Assembly: GCA_965240325.2 (NCBI GenBank)
Contig: OZ251251.1
Coordinates: 248,001 to 312,000 of the forward strand
DNA: 64,000 nt
Direction: 5' to 3'
Origin: Rebecca billardiae RCC1528
Taxonomy: Eukaryota > Haptophyta
In this document: one piece after another, positions 34,414-46,352 of the stretch
Numbering within the stretch: the stretch's first letter is position 1
Layout of the letters: each line of letters begins with the position of its first letter
The notes under the pieces: generated by a model
The model's database searches: none
Told to the model about the DNA's origin: nothing
Seen by the model: the letters and a program-made list of their open reading frames with translations, nothing else
Made by a program: the position numbers and the translations under genes

Positions 34414-35140
34414 TGTGCCTCGGCACGCAGCCCGCCGCCCGCATCAGGCCCGTCCGGGCCTGCTGCGGCACTGTTCGAGTGGCATGAGCAGCCGCAGTGA
34501 CTGCTCCGCCGAGTCCGCGGCGGCGGCCGCCTATTCGGATGACCCAGTCTCAATATTGAACACGGTACCCACATATAGGCACCAATATGAATATATATAG
34601 GAGAGTGCACCCGTATTATATATTAACGGGTAAGTCTGTGCGTATGTGCGGGTAGGGGGTCTCTAATTAAATGGGTAAAATGCTCGATCTTGGAGTAGTT
34701 TTTCACCGACCGCTACGCGCACTCATCATGCCTACTAAAATTTAGCAATTCCACCCTAATTTTGTTGGGGCGGGTTGCAACGGTTATGAATAAGTAAGTC
34801 CGACGACATATCGTCATTTAGCCGCCATCACAAGTCCTTGACGTTTGGCTGAATCTGTATGTGACACAGTGGCGCAGCTGGCGTGCGCGCACGACCGCGC
34901 GACGGCGCGCGGAGTCGGTTTTGAGTGCTTCCAACGGCTGGGCTGGGCTCTGGGACATATTTGTAAGCGACTCCGCAAGCGCCACGCTCGTCAGACACCT
35001 AAATCGCATGGTTGTCGAAAAGCACAAATCAATGGGCTGCTGTCATGGACCCCCTACGAGAGTGAGTAATAGTAGTTACTGTACTCGTCGATCGGCGCCC
35101 TCCGTTATAGCATATCATGGACATGCTGCTGCTCGGCACG
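34414..35140. other. Intergenic spacer
   Basis: AT-rich for this genome (about 34590-34800). It lies downstream of the unassigned ORF and of RCC1 copy B, whose stop is at 35141. No gene or clear repeat is seen. Confidence 0.5.
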
Positions 35141-36985
35141 CTACAGTAGCGGCGGGAGCTGCACGATCTGCACGGGCATGGGCACCGCAGCGCTCGCAAA
35201 CTCGTCGGCCAACGGCACGCTCCCATCTGCGCCCAGGCCGAGGCCGAGCGCGGCCGACTGCCTGCCGCACGAGTGCACCGCGCCATCCGCCGTCACGAAC
35301 AGCGCGTGGGCGCCGCCCAGCCAGCACTGGGTCACACGCTCGCGCGAGAGAGCGCGCACGCGCCCCTGCCCCAGTAGGGGGCTGGTCATGCGCCCGAGCC
35401 CCAGCATGCCGCTGCGGTTGAGCCCAAACGTGTGCACGCTGCCGTCCACACACACCACCGCGCTCGTGCTGTAGCTGGCAGCGCAGCGCACGGCGCGCAC
35501 GCCCGCCAGTGCCTCGATGCGCCTTGGCAGTGGTTGGACTGTCTGGTCGGCGTGCCCAAGGCAACCCGTCAACCCTCCTCCGAAGGAGTGCACGCCGCCC
35601 GCTGCGTCCACCACCAGGCTGTGCCCGTAGCCCGCGCTCACGTGCGCAGCGCGCACGCCCGCGAGCGCCTCGATGCGCGTCGGCGTGTGCTGGTCCTGCC
35701 TGTCGCCGTGGCCGAGCTGCCCCCAGTAACCATAGCCACATGAGAACACCGCGCCACCGGTCGACAGCAGCAGCGCGTGGCCGTAGCCCGAAGTCACGCC
35801 GCCCACGCGCACGCCACCCAGCGCCTTGATGCGCGTCGGTACCCATCGCTGCTCAGTGTCGCCGTGGCCGAGCTCGCCGCGGTAGTTGCTGCCCCAGCTG
35901 AACGCACGGCCGTCGGCGCTGAGCGCGAAGCTGTTCTTGCTGCCTGCACCGATGCCGACGACCACCTCGTGCAGCAGCGCGTCTAGCAGCACGAAATCCC
36001 CGGACTCCTTGCGGTCGCCCATGCCCAGCTGCCCGTGCCCGTTCTTGCCGCAGCTGTACACGGTGCCGGCCTCGCTCAGCGCGAGCAGGTGGGCACCACC
36101 CGCCGCAACCGCGCGCATGCGCACTGCTGACATCGAGAGCACGCGCGTCGGGACGAGCACGGGAGGCGCCTCGAGCGCTGCCCCATGGCCAATCGCGGCA
36201 GGTCCGTGGTACACGAACTGACGCCCTTCCGCCTCGTCCCGCACCGCCTCCTCGCCGCACGTGTGCAGCCCGCCCTCCGCGTCCACGAACGCGCTGAATG
36301 CTGGGTTCGGCTCGTAGCCGCACATGGCGACGCTGGCGTGCCGCGCGCTCGTCTCCTGCACACGCTCACGCTCGAGCAGCTTGGCCGTCCCCGCGGGCGG
36401 CAACGTCAGCAGCAGCCGCTCGTGCCCACGCGCGACCGCGCGCTCGCGCAGCGCGTGCTCGACCGCCGAGCGGCGGCCCGGCGCGCCGCGGAAGAGGCGC
36501 GACGCCGCGTTGGCGGACGCGAGGTCACGCGCGCTGCTGAGGTGGAACAGTACGCGCGCGAGCAGCTCAAACGGCAGCGCGGCGAGCGCAGGTCCCGACA
36601 ACTCCAGCGCAGCTGCGCTGCTGCGGTGCGCCCCGTCCGGCCCTCCGCCCGAGGGCGCCACAGCCGTGACGTGGTCTCTGCCCTCCGCGACCTTGACGTG
36701 ACGCGACGCGTCGAGCCGGCGCACGCCGGCGTACATCGTCGTCGCCGACGCCACGGGCGTGATGCGGCCGCAGCCAGCGTGGCCGCAGCGCACGGCGCAG
36801 CACTCGGACGCGAGCGCGCGCTCGAAGAGGCACACGTTGTGCGCGACGTGCTCCGCGCCGCACGCGAGCTGCGCCCACGGCTGCGAGCCGATGTGATCGC
36901 CGCAGAGGACGCAGATGGTGTCAACGGCCATCGGTTTCGACGCCTCGTGCGCCTCGCCGACGTGCGCAACCGACGTGCACTGCAT
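35141..36985 (-). CDS. RING-like / F-box / RCC1-repeat protein (copy B)
   Basis: Paralogue of copy A, 614 aa, single exon, with the same order of parts: a Cys/His finger (TICVLCGDHIGSQPW ... CGHAGCG), an F-box-like segment (LAALPFELLARVLFHLSSAR), then RCC1 blades (SCGKNGHGQLGMGD, SWGSNYRGELGHGD, SCGYGYWGQLGHGDRQDQ, TFGLNRSGMLGLG). The N-terminal 200 residues are far more alike between the copies than the blades, which suggests diversifying substrate surfaces. The start at 36985 aligns with the start of copy A; the frame stays open up to 37051. A 2.3-kb inverted-repeat transposon ends 79 bp upstream of this start, and sequence resembling copy A's 5' flank is found only beyond that insertion (about 39375). 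Confidence 0.8.
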   Translation of the reverse strand: MQCTSVAHVGEAHEASKPMAVDTICVLCGDHIGSQPWAQLACGAEHVAHNVCLFERALASECCAVRCGHAGCGRITPVASATTMYAGVRRLDASRHVKVAEGRDHVTAVAPSGGGPDGAHRSSAAALELSGPALAALPFELLARVLFHLSSARDLASANAASRLFRGAPGRRSAVEHALRERAVARGHERLLLTLPPAGTAKLLERERVQETSARHASVAMCGYEPNPAFSAFVDAEGGLHTCGEEAVRDEAEGRQFVYHGPAAIGHGAALEAPPVLVPTRVLSMSAVRMRAVAAGGAHLLALSEAGTVYSCGKNGHGQLGMGDRKESGDFVLLDALLHEVVVGIGAGSKNSFALSADGRAFSWGSNYRGELGHGDTEQRWVPTRIKALGGVRVGGVTSGYGHALLLSTGGAVFSCGYGYWGQLGHGDRQDQHTPTRIEALAGVRAAHVSAGYGHSLVVDAAGGVHSFGGGLTGCLGHADQTVQPLPRRIEALAGVRAVRCAASYSTSAVVCVDGSVHTFGLNRSGMLGLGRMTSPLLGQGRVRALSRERVTQCWLGGAHALFVTADGAVHSCGRQSAALGLGLGADGSVPLADEFASAAVPMPVQIVQLPPLL

Positions 36986-37054
36986 GCCGTCGCCGACGTC
37001 ACGATGAGCTCTCGCACTCTTTCGGCGGCGCCGCAGCGCTCCCTCCGGCAAGGG

Positions 37055-37063
37055 TGCCTCCGG
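37055..37063 (+). repeat. Target-site duplication, left copy
   Basis: TGCCTCCGG directly abutting the left terminus of the foldback element; the second copy is at 39348-39356 directly after the right terminus. Confidence 0.85.
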
Positions 37064-39347
37064 CCCCTTACGTATTTACAGACGGTCTCTGCTGGAGACC
37101 GTCTCTGGGGAGCCCGGCCCAGAGACGAACTCTGGCCGCCAGCCGCCAAAGACGGTCTCTGCTGGAGACCATTTTCTCGGTGGCGCCACTGGCGCGAGCG
37201 CTCCCGGGGCTGCGCCGCCGCGGGGCTCTCCGTTCGCCGCCAAGCGCCATGCCGGCTCCGCCCTGCCCGCATTGAACGGCGCTGGCACACGAGACCGCGT
37301 ACAGTACTGCGCGCCGTGGATGCACTACGCAGCAGCTACGCAGTGCAGCGACTCGCGCTCTCCAACTTGTGGTGCCACGCGCTCGCGCGCTCGCGCGAAC
37401 GCGTGTGTTCGAACGCACCTGTGCACGCTCGCACGCGAGAGGTCTGACTTGATGCTGACGAGCGTGGTGGCTCATGGCTCGCGAGAGGAGCCACATGCCA
37501 CACTCTTTCTCCCCGCCCCCGAGCCCTCTCTCGCGCGTGGCTGTGACAAGTACGCGCGCGCACGTTCTGAGCGCCGCAGCGCAACATGGCGCGCTCACTC
37601 ACACTTCTCGCGCACCATCTCCTGCCGCAGACGACCAGCCCGTGCGCATCGCGCGCCTTGCCCGAAAGGTGTGTGAGCAGCAGACCCGAGCAGATTGCCG
37701 GGCGCGCCGAGCAGTCTGCGCCCACGCCGCTGACCGGCGTGGGCGATGCAGGTTGGCGGATCACCTTACTGTGCGCTGGCCTCGGCGCAGCAGCCAAGTT
37801 TCCCGCGCGGCAGCCCTGGAGGTGCTTGGGGGCGCGCGCTCGGGCGTGGAGGCGCCCGCGCAGGCAAAGTGTATAGCTGAGCAGCCGCGAGAGAGCGCGC
37901 AGCGCCCTTCCATGTCAGGCGCCTCGCTCATACGCACGTTCAGCACGTCTCGGGGCAGTGCGCGCCCGTGACGCGACGCTGCCGCGGAGCGCAAGTGCCG
38001 CAAGTGCCAGGCGCGGGCAACGGTCAGCCATCCGTGATGCACTCCGTCGTCGGTACGGGTCGGACGAGCCGGCGAGACAATTTGCGATCTAACCTACGCT
38101 CAGTGTATGACCTCGCACCGTCGAGCAGGAGTTTGATCACGTCCCACATAGCCTGCGTATTTCTTGCCTCGGGCACTGTCCACTACTGAGCCACTACTAA
38201 TTCTAATAGCAGCCTACTCTATGAGTATGAGTATGACGATCACCGTCACGGCGGGGCCGACAGCGCGAGCGCGACGGTGCGAGATGCCGAAAGCAGTCGG
38301 CGCCTTTAAAGGATCACATGGTGACAATATCTCACGACCACTTGCCTGGCCAACACGATTCAAGACAAAAACACAGTGTCCCACTGACCGTTGCCCGCGC
38401 CTGGCACTTGCGGCACTTGCGCTCCGCGGCAGCGTCGCGTCACGGGCGCGCACTGCCCCGAGACGTGCTGAACGTGCGTATGAGCGAGGCGCCTGACATG
38501 GAAGGGCGCTGCGCGCTCTCTCGCGGCTGCTCAGCTATACACTTTGCCTGCGCGGGCGCCTCCACGCCCGAGCGCGCGCCCCCAAGCACCTCCAGGGCTG
38601 CCGCGCGGGAAACTTGGCTGCTGCGCCGAGGCCAGCGCACAGTAAGGTGATCCGCCAACCTGCATCGCCCACGCCGGTCAGCGGCGTGGGCGCAGACTGC
38701 TCGGCGCGCCCGGCAATCTGCTCGGGTCTGCTGCTCACACACCTTTCGGGCAAGGCGCGCGACGCGCACGGGCTGGTCGTCTGCGGCAGGAGATGGTGCG
38801 CGAGAAGTGTGAGTGAGCGCGCCATGTTGCGCTGCGGCGCTCAGAACGTGCGCGCGCGTACTTGTCACAGCCACGCGCGAGAGAGGGCTCGGGGGCGGGG
38901 AGAAAGAGTGTGGCATGTGGCTCCTCTCGCGAGCCATGAGCCACCACGCTCGTCAGCATCAAGTCAGACCTCTCGCGTGCGAGCATGCACAGGTGCGTTC
39001 GAACACACGCGTTCGCGCGAGCGCGCGAGCGCGTGGCACCACAAGTTGGAGAGCGCGAGTCGCTGCACTGCGTAGCTGCTGCGTAGTGCATCCACGGCGC
39101 GCAGTACTGTACGCGGTCTCGTGTGCCAGCGCCGTTCAATGCGGGCAGGGCGGAGCCGGCATGGCGCTTGGCGGCGAACGGAGAGCCCCGCGGCGGCGCA
39201 GCCCCGGGAGCGCTCGCGCCAGTGGCGCCACCGAGAAAATGGTCTCCAGCAGAGACCGTCTTTGGCGGCTGGCGGCCAGAGTTCGTCTCTGGGCCGGGCT
39301 CCCCAGAGACGGTCTCCAGCAGAGACCGTCTGTAAATACGTAAGGGG
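37064..39347. mobile_element. Mutator-like foldback element with 964-bp inverted arms
   Basis: The left arm 37064-38027 and right arm 38384-39347 are each 964 bp and almost perfectly complementary; I found about two mismatches by eye. They flank a 356-bp centre. The ends are CCCCTTACGTATTTACAG and its complement. The 9-bp TGCCTCCGG occurs directly on both sides (37055-37063 and 39348-39356), a target-site duplication of the size typical of Mutator/MULE transposition. Near each tip are smaller hairpins such as GACGGTCTC-TGCTG-GAGACCGTC (37081-37103). No transposase is encoded, and the open frames in the arms occur twice as mirror copies and are not protein-like. It is non-autonomous and, given the arm identity, young or recently homogenised. 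Confidence 0.9.
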
Positions 39348-39356
39348 TGCCTCCGG
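39348..39356 (+). repeat. Target-site duplication, right copy
   Basis: TGCCTCCGG directly following the right terminus of the foldback element, identical to 37055-37063. Confidence 0.85.
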
Positions 39357-40616
39357 CGACCTTCGCGAAGCGCATTCGAAGAGACGACGACGATGACGGT
39401 TGGCCGAAAATGGAAATGGCCGTCCGGCCAAAGGAATCCGGCGGCAATCTCGGAACGGCGGCTGGTGCAACCAAGGGGGTGTGCAACCCCCCGTCCGACC
39501 ATCCCCACCCACACGCGCTGCCGCGGGGCACTGTTGCGCCACCGCATGCGCGCACCGTGGCCGAACAAGCCTTCGCTCACGACCATGTCATGAGCGTAGT
39601 ACTCACTTGTCTGCATGCTATCACACATCGTGCGCGTTGTGCCTCACGCCGGGACTCGTCGGGTTGATCACCCGGAGGTGTTGCGACGGACATGAGAAAC
39701 CGAGACGAAGGCCTGGGCATGCGTGCGCCTTCTCAACACGACCAGGAGCGGGCGCTGTGGCTCCTCGTCGATGGTATCACCGCTCGCGCTGCTGTCTTTT
39801 CCAACATTGCGTCCGCCGTCAGAAGATGCGCAGGCGCATTCTCCGGACACGTGAGCGAATCTTCCCGTTACGAACGCGCTCACGCTCTCGCGCGGCAGCG
39901 GCGCACGTATGCGGCGGCGCAACCGCGCCCCGCGGCAGCGCGCGCATGCAGTCGACCAAGTCGTGTGCCAAGCGCGCGCGACCGTCGGAGCATGAGTTTG
40001 TGCTGTCTTCAGGCGGCACCGCGCACATCCGTGCTGCTCCGGCCTTGGAGTTTGCCTCAACGCCTAGGCAGCAGCGGGACGTGCGCGCGACCAAGGGTAG
40101 TAAAAGGGCGAGCAACTCCGCCGGCCGACAGCCGCGGAGGTCGTGACACCAAGGGCCGTAGTAACCCGCCTGTTACTACCGTTGTTCGTGCGCACGTCCT
40201 GCGACCTGCGCTGGAACTGTGCTTAAGGTGCGGCACGGCAGGAAACCGCCGGACTGCGACGTAACAGCCATGGCTGCCGGTTGCGCGCGCCGATTCGAGG
40301 CTCGTGCGCGCCGACCGCGTACGGCACGGTCCGGAGCGCATGCAGGGTGGTCAAAGCACGTGCGTCGGCCTCCTGGCCCGCCCCCAATGACCCGCCCAGC
40401 TGCAGGCTGCAGCAGGTAAATAAACGGTGGGAAGGCAACTTGCCCCTGGACTTTCCGGACCGGACCGGGGGCCGCGACCGTTGGTCAAAAGGGTGGTCGG
40501 TCGGTGGACCAGTGCCGCACAACCGTCTCCCGGAGCTTGCTGCGCGTCCGCCGGCACTGCGCGCGCTCTGCAGCCTCTGCTCCGCCCCTTCCGCCAGTCC
40601 CACCGAACGCACGCGA
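39357..40616. other. Spacer: displaced 5' flank of RCC1 copy B, then upstream region of the XPA-like gene
   Basis: The first part (about 39375-39410, AAGAGACGACGACGATGACGG and on) resembles the sequence just 5' of RCC1 copy A (31581-31605), so it is probably the original promoter side of copy B. A diverged inverted pair lies at about 39508-39563 and 39888-39955 (CGCTGCCGCGGGGC core). The stretch 40380-40616 is the likely promoter and leader of the XPA-like gene. Confidence 0.45.
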
Positions 40617-40987
40617 TGACACTCTCCGGCTGGGGCCCGAAAGACATCATCTCCGAGACCAAGGTGAAGAAGCTGTACCATCTCAACGACGCCGACCTCA
40701 ACACGCTGCCGTGCACGAACCGCAACGCGTTTGACGTCAGCTACGTCGCGTACCGCAAGGTCGACGTGTTGAAGCGGGTCCAGCAGAAGAAGCAGACCGA
40801 CCCGGCGTATGCGAGTACGATTGGCACCAAAGGCGCCTCGCTTGACGAGATGCAGGCCGTCCCCAAGGGAGGCGTGCACAAGAAGCGCAGCAAGAAGGCA
40901 CGCCGCACGTCGCAGTGGGTCTATCTTGATGAAGATATTGGATATGTCCATATCGACCAGCTGAAGGATTTCGACGGTCGTCTCTGA
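40617..40987 (+). CDS. Small XPA C-terminal-like protein
   Basis: Intronless 123-aa protein whose composition is unlike the surrounding low-complexity frames (Lys, Asp, Tyr, Asn rich). The segment SETKVKKLYHLNDADLNTLP has the pattern of the XPA_C fold (T-x-A-K-x-x-Y-x-L-x-x-x-D-L-x-x-L), found in nucleotide-excision repair XPA and in several other eukaryotic proteins. After it comes YVAYRKVDVLKRVQQKK, and the tail is basic (KKRSKKARRTSQW) then acidic (DEDIGYVHIDQLKDFD). No zinc-finger Cys are visible, so it lacks the N-terminal half of XPA. It may bind nucleic acid or serve another role. The assignment rests on one motif. Confidence 0.65.
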
Positions 40988-42945
40988 TCACAGGGCGTGC
41001 ACGAGCGCATGCCCCGAGCCAGCCTGCGTTGCGCCGCGCCAAGCAAAGGCACTCATCTACTCAGTGCTCGACGCAATTCCGCTGCCGCAACGACAATCGT
41101 CACGCCTGTAAACCGCCGGCCATTAGGTCAGAAACACTTCGACACTGCAAGACGTCGACGTCTTGAATGGCAGTGATCACCAGAGCTGTACGTGGAGGCA
41201 ATTCGTCCGTCTCTGACAGCTCGTCGCACGACGAGTGCGGCAGGCACGTGCAGTGCCCTGACGAGGGATTGGCAGCCGCTGAGCAAGCAGACGCCTCCCT
41301 TCTGGCCTTCTGTGACTCGTCACAGTACTCGCAGTACGTACAGCCTTTTATCTTGACACGAAAGATGCCCCCCTCGTAAGCTGGTCATCCCCAATGCAGT
41401 CGTGCTGTAATAACAGCCCTGCCTAAGACGCCTGCCCTGCACGGACGATACCGCAGCCGGACCCCGACAGGCAAGCCGCCCCTGGAATGATGACCACAGT
41501 AGCGACAAAGTCTACAGCGGACGCAGCAGCGAGGCAGTGCGTACAGGGACTATGTCACCTGGCATCTGCAGCGCTATATCACCTGGCATCTGCGCTCATC
41601 AGTGCATATCGACTATCGTCGTCACATCAGCTACGTATACTACTAGCTAGGTACCGTCGACGAGACCAGAGCTGTGGCGGGATCTCGATCCCGCTATATA
41701 TATATATATATATATATAGCGTGTAGTAGTGCTGACGATGTATACGACTTGCTTGTTCTGATAGCAGCATGCCGGTGGGTAGCGCAGTACAAATGCGCCC
41801 GCGCGATGACGACGATTATACCGGACGACGTACCGCGCCCTGGCAGTGACGCGCATCTGATACCACTGTCCTGCGGACGAGCACTTCCGGGCTGGTCCGG
41901 CGCCTAGCCGGCAGTAGCTACGGTCGTAGTCTATACTGTACTCGGCCGTACCGGCGACTATACTGATGGACGCGCACTGATATGATATGTAGCGCGCAGT
42001 AGCAAGCAGCGCCGATCCGATCAATGCTCGGATCAGTACGCGCGACGATGATGATCACTACCGGACTCGATCCTACAATCCCGTGCGACAGGCAGGTATT
42101 ATTGCCAGGCCGTACTGTAGTCGTAGACCGAGTACCGTCGTGACAGTCGATATCATCGTAGTAGTAGTCGGCTCGCCCGGCGGCACCAGCGCGGCTCGGC
42201 TTCAGCAGACGGACGAGCAGCCGACTGATGAGGCCTCCGCGCACGCCGCCCCGGCCGAGCGAGCGCGCGCTCGCGGGCCCGGAGTCGGATGCCGGCCCCG
42301 GCAGCACCGCTGAGTCGCCGGCCCGGGCCCGGCCGCCGGGCCGGTCGGTCGCCGCGGCCGCGGCGTCGCGCTACTGTTGAGACTGCCGCTACTCCGCGAC
42401 GCGATGCTGGCGACGAACTGGGCGACCGCGTCACTCACATCATCAGGAGTTATTATTATACGACGACAGACGACTGATGACGATATATGATATGATGAGC
42501 GCAGCTTCGATCATATATCAATAAGGCGCTGCATGCTTTTCAAGCTGCTGCTGAGTCAGCAGCCCAGCCGAGCTACTGCGCAGATCGAGTCGGTCCGAGT
42601 CGGCTGACGATCGGATCGATTCCGGACGACGATATGATATGTCAGCAGCAGTAAATGACTACGCGGTACGCCGCCTGCCACTGTACCGGCGACGACGACA
42701 TCGTCATCATCTAATCGCACGCAACTACTAGTGACATGCCAGGCGCGGCGCGTCGTCGTCGTACTCTAATCACTTACGGGCGGCCGGGCAGCCGCCCGAC
42801 GATGGCATGCAAGTTATTGGCACTCAGGTTGCAGTGGCATCGGCATCGTCACGGGCCGGCCTTGGCTGCGACCGGCACTTCCGTCCCGGCGCGGGTACCG
42901 TCCGCACCGCCGCCCGGTCCGAGCCGGCGGCTCGTCCGGTCGCGC
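40988..42945. other. Intergenic between convergent genes
   Basis: About 2 kb between the XPA-like gene (+) and V-ATPase subunit a (-). It has a short (TA)n run at 41694-41718 and many ATCG-rich degenerate stretches. The ORFs in it are short and lack protein-like composition. Confidence 0.55.
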
Positions 42946-45900
42946 TCAGGAGCCCTCGGCCGCGACCATCGCCGCAAACGAGAACGGGCGGAACGGCCTC
43001 CCGTCGCCCTTGTAGAACTTGCTCTGGAACTCGACCCAGTGCAGCCGCAGCGCGTGCAAAAAGGCGGAGAGGGACTCCATCCCCATCAGAACGACCACCG
43101 TCAGCGCAAACCTGCGCGCGTGCGCGCGCGCAAGCGCGCACGGGGCAAGGCGCGGAGGGCGGGGGGCAGGGCGGCGCGGCGCAGCGGGCACGCAGGCGGG
43201 GAGTCGGCGGGAGAGGGCGCGCGGCGTGGGGCCCCGCGCCCTCCCGCGCGCGCGCGCGTGGCCGCACGGCGGCAGCCGTCGCCGGCAGCGGCGCGTGCGG
43301 CGCGTGCGCGCGGCACGGTTGCGCGCGGCACGGTTGCGTGCGCAGCGCACCAGACGGTCGTGGCGAGCGTGATGCGCACGGCGCAGCCGACTGTGGACGC
43401 GTCCGGGTGCGCGCACGGCGCCAGGCCCATCTCGACGAGCACCTTCTGCCAGAACACGACCTACACACACACACACACACACACACAGAGGGGCACGGAG
43501 CGGGCGGGGGCGGCGCGCGTCTCGCGGCGCACCGGTGAGCCGCCCGCACGGCGCGCGCCGGCCGCCCGCCCCCCCTCAGCGACCAGCCAGCCGCGCTCCT
43601 CGCGTGCCGCCGCGCGCGCGCACCGAGAGCTGGTTGTGCGCGAGCGAGAGCGCCCAGAGCCGGAGGTACGACGCGGTGTTCGAGACGGTGCCGAGCACGA
43701 ACTCGATCGTGTGGATGGCCTGGTGGACCGCACCCTCCACCAACGCCTCCGCCTCCTCGTCGGCGGCGGCGGACGCGGCCGCGACAGCCGCGGCGGAGGC
43801 GCCGCCGGCCGCTGGCGGCGGCGGCTGCGCGTCCGAGGAGGCGTAGGCGCGGGCGGAGAAGGAGGGGCGGCGCACGGCGCAGCTGCTGCCGCCGCCCGCC
43901 GCCGCGCCGGACGCCGCAGCCGCCGCGGCGGCCGGCCGCGCGCGCACGCACGTGCCGCCCGCGTGCAGCAGACTCGGCCCGCCGCCGTCACCCTCGGCGA
44001 GCGCCGCCGCGCCGCCGGCGGCGGCGGCCGCGCCGAGCCCGCCCTCCTCGGCGACGCCGCTGAGCGGGCGCGCGCTCGGCGTGTCGTCGTCGCCCGAGTT
44101 GGACACGTCGTCGAGCAGCCGCCGCCCCTCCGCGCCGTGCAGCTGCGCGCGCCGCCGCTTCCGCGCATACGCCGCGTAGGCGGCGTATGGTTTCGCAAAC
44201 AGCATCCACGGGACGCACGCGAGCGCAAGCAGAAGCAGCAGCAGCTGCGCGCGCGGCTGCGCCTCGAAGAGGGTCTCCTCCGGCGGGACGGCGCCCGGCC
44301 GCATGAAGAAGTTGATCAGCATCGTGATCAGCGAGGGCGGGCGGCGCGCCTCGCCCACCCAGTCGACCGACCACTTGAAGAAAATCGCGCCGACCAAATA
44401 GCCAAACACCGACTGCATGAAGAGCAGTTGAGGCAGCCACTCCGCCCAGATGTCGAGGCGCGCGCGGCGGTGCAGCGCGTTGCCCAGCGAGCAGAGCAGG
44501 CCGAGCGTCATCTGCGCCACGCCGAACACGATCGACAGCTTCATCTTGTACGAGTTGACGAACGACAGCGCGTTCGGCTGCGCGGGCGGCGCGCGCGCGC
44601 GGGCGAGGCGCGCGCGCGCGGCGGCGGCGCGGGGCGGCGCGGCGCGGCGGGGCGCGGCGGCGGAGGCGGCGTGGGGGCGCGGGCGGTGGCGGGGCGTGCG
44701 CGCGGTGAGCGGCGCGATGCGGCGAGAGCGTCGGGCGCAGCCCAGCCCGGTGCAATCCGGTGCGCGCGCAGCAAGTACACCGCGCGCGCAGATGGCGAGG
44801 CCCGCGCCGGGCGTGCCGCCGCGCGCGCGCCCGCCCCGCCGCCGAGGCGGCGGGGGCGCGGCGCGTGCTGTGCCGCGGCCGGTTGGAAGGGGGCGGCCGC
44901 CCTCGGGCGCGCCGGCGGCCGTCCCGAGTACACGGCGCGGGTGTGTGCGCGCGCGCGCGCCCCCCCCGCACGGACGCGCCCGCCCGCCCTTCCCCCGGCC
45001 GCCGCCGCCGCCGCCGCGCCGCGCCGCGCCGCGCCGCGCCGCGAGCGCGCGCGCGCGCGCGGCCGCGGCCGCGCGGAGCGGCCGCGCCGCCAGCGCCGCA
45101 CCTTGCCGTGCCAGACCGGGTCGATGCCAAACGGGTACGTGCGGTGCGGCTGCTTGCGGTACCCGTGCGCCGTGCGCCGCCACGCCGAGCCGAACAGGTT
45201 CACCGAGCAGCCGAAGACGTCGTTGTACACCAGGCCGCAGTAGGTCGCGCACACGCCCATCGCCAGGAGCACGTAACGGCCGTGCCACGGGAAGGACTCG
45301 AGCTCGTCCATCTTGGCCTCGCGCTTCTTGAGCGAGGCCTCGCGCAGGATGTAGCTCAGCGCGAACGCGACGAGCAGCAGCCCGTGCCCCACGTCGCCAA
45401 ACATCAGCCCGAAGAAGAACGGGAACGTAACGGCCGTGAACGGCGCCGGGTTCAACTCATCGGCGCCCGGCGTGCCGTAACCGTCCACGATGGCCTGGTA
45501 GGGCGCGAGCAGCCAGCCGGCGGCGAAGTAGGAGGGCGGCCGCTCGTCCGGCGCGTGCGGGTACGGCGCGCCGTGCGCCGGCCGCTCGAGCGCGTGCAGC
45601 ACCGGCGGCGCGTGCGAGCCGCACCGCTCGGACGCGCGCGCGAGCGCGTCGCGCGTGCGCGCGAGCATCGACTGGGGGATCCACCCCTCGCAGAGTAACG
45701 TCTTTCGGGACGGGTCAAAGTCGCACTGGTTGAGGCAGTGCGCGACGCCCTTGGCGCGGAGGAGCGCGGCGCGCCAGAGCCCCGCGTGCGCCGCGGCGCG
45801 CTCCAGCGTCGCCGCGCGCCGCGCCTTCATCGCCGACAGCACGCGCTGCAAATCCGCCACGCGCACGTTCACGTCGTGAGTCAGCCCGTGCCGCTGCGTT

Positions 45901-46306
45901 TCGTCATGTGGGTACTCATACCGGTGGCAGCCGAGCGCGTCGGCGAGGGCGCAGACCTTGTCCCGCAGCGTGCCGCCGGAGCAGAGCACGACGAACGCGT
46001 CCTTCTCCACCCGCCCGCCGCCCACGTGCCCCGGGTCCACCAGCGCCACCTCGACCGGCGCCGCGCGATAAAACGCGTTGCCGCGCGTCGCCCTGAACAC
46101 GAGCCGCTCGAGCGCGGCCGCGCGGTGCCGCGGCACGAGTCCGGTGATGCAGCAGAGGCGCGGGGTGGCGGGGCCGCGCCCGCCGCCGCCGCCACCGCCC
46201 ACGCCGCCGCCGCCGAACGGGCCGCCGCCGCCGCCGCCCGCCGAGCCGAACGTGCCGCGCCGCGCGCCGAGGCCGCCGCGGCCCGCGCCGGCCGCAGGGA
46301 GAATCC

Positions 46307-46352
<46 letters not shown>

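Noticed and set aside
37474-38937. Mirror-image 165-codon and 176-codon ORFs in the foldback arms
   Set aside because: They exist because the arms are inverted copies. The translations lack domain character, and no transposase motif is visible.
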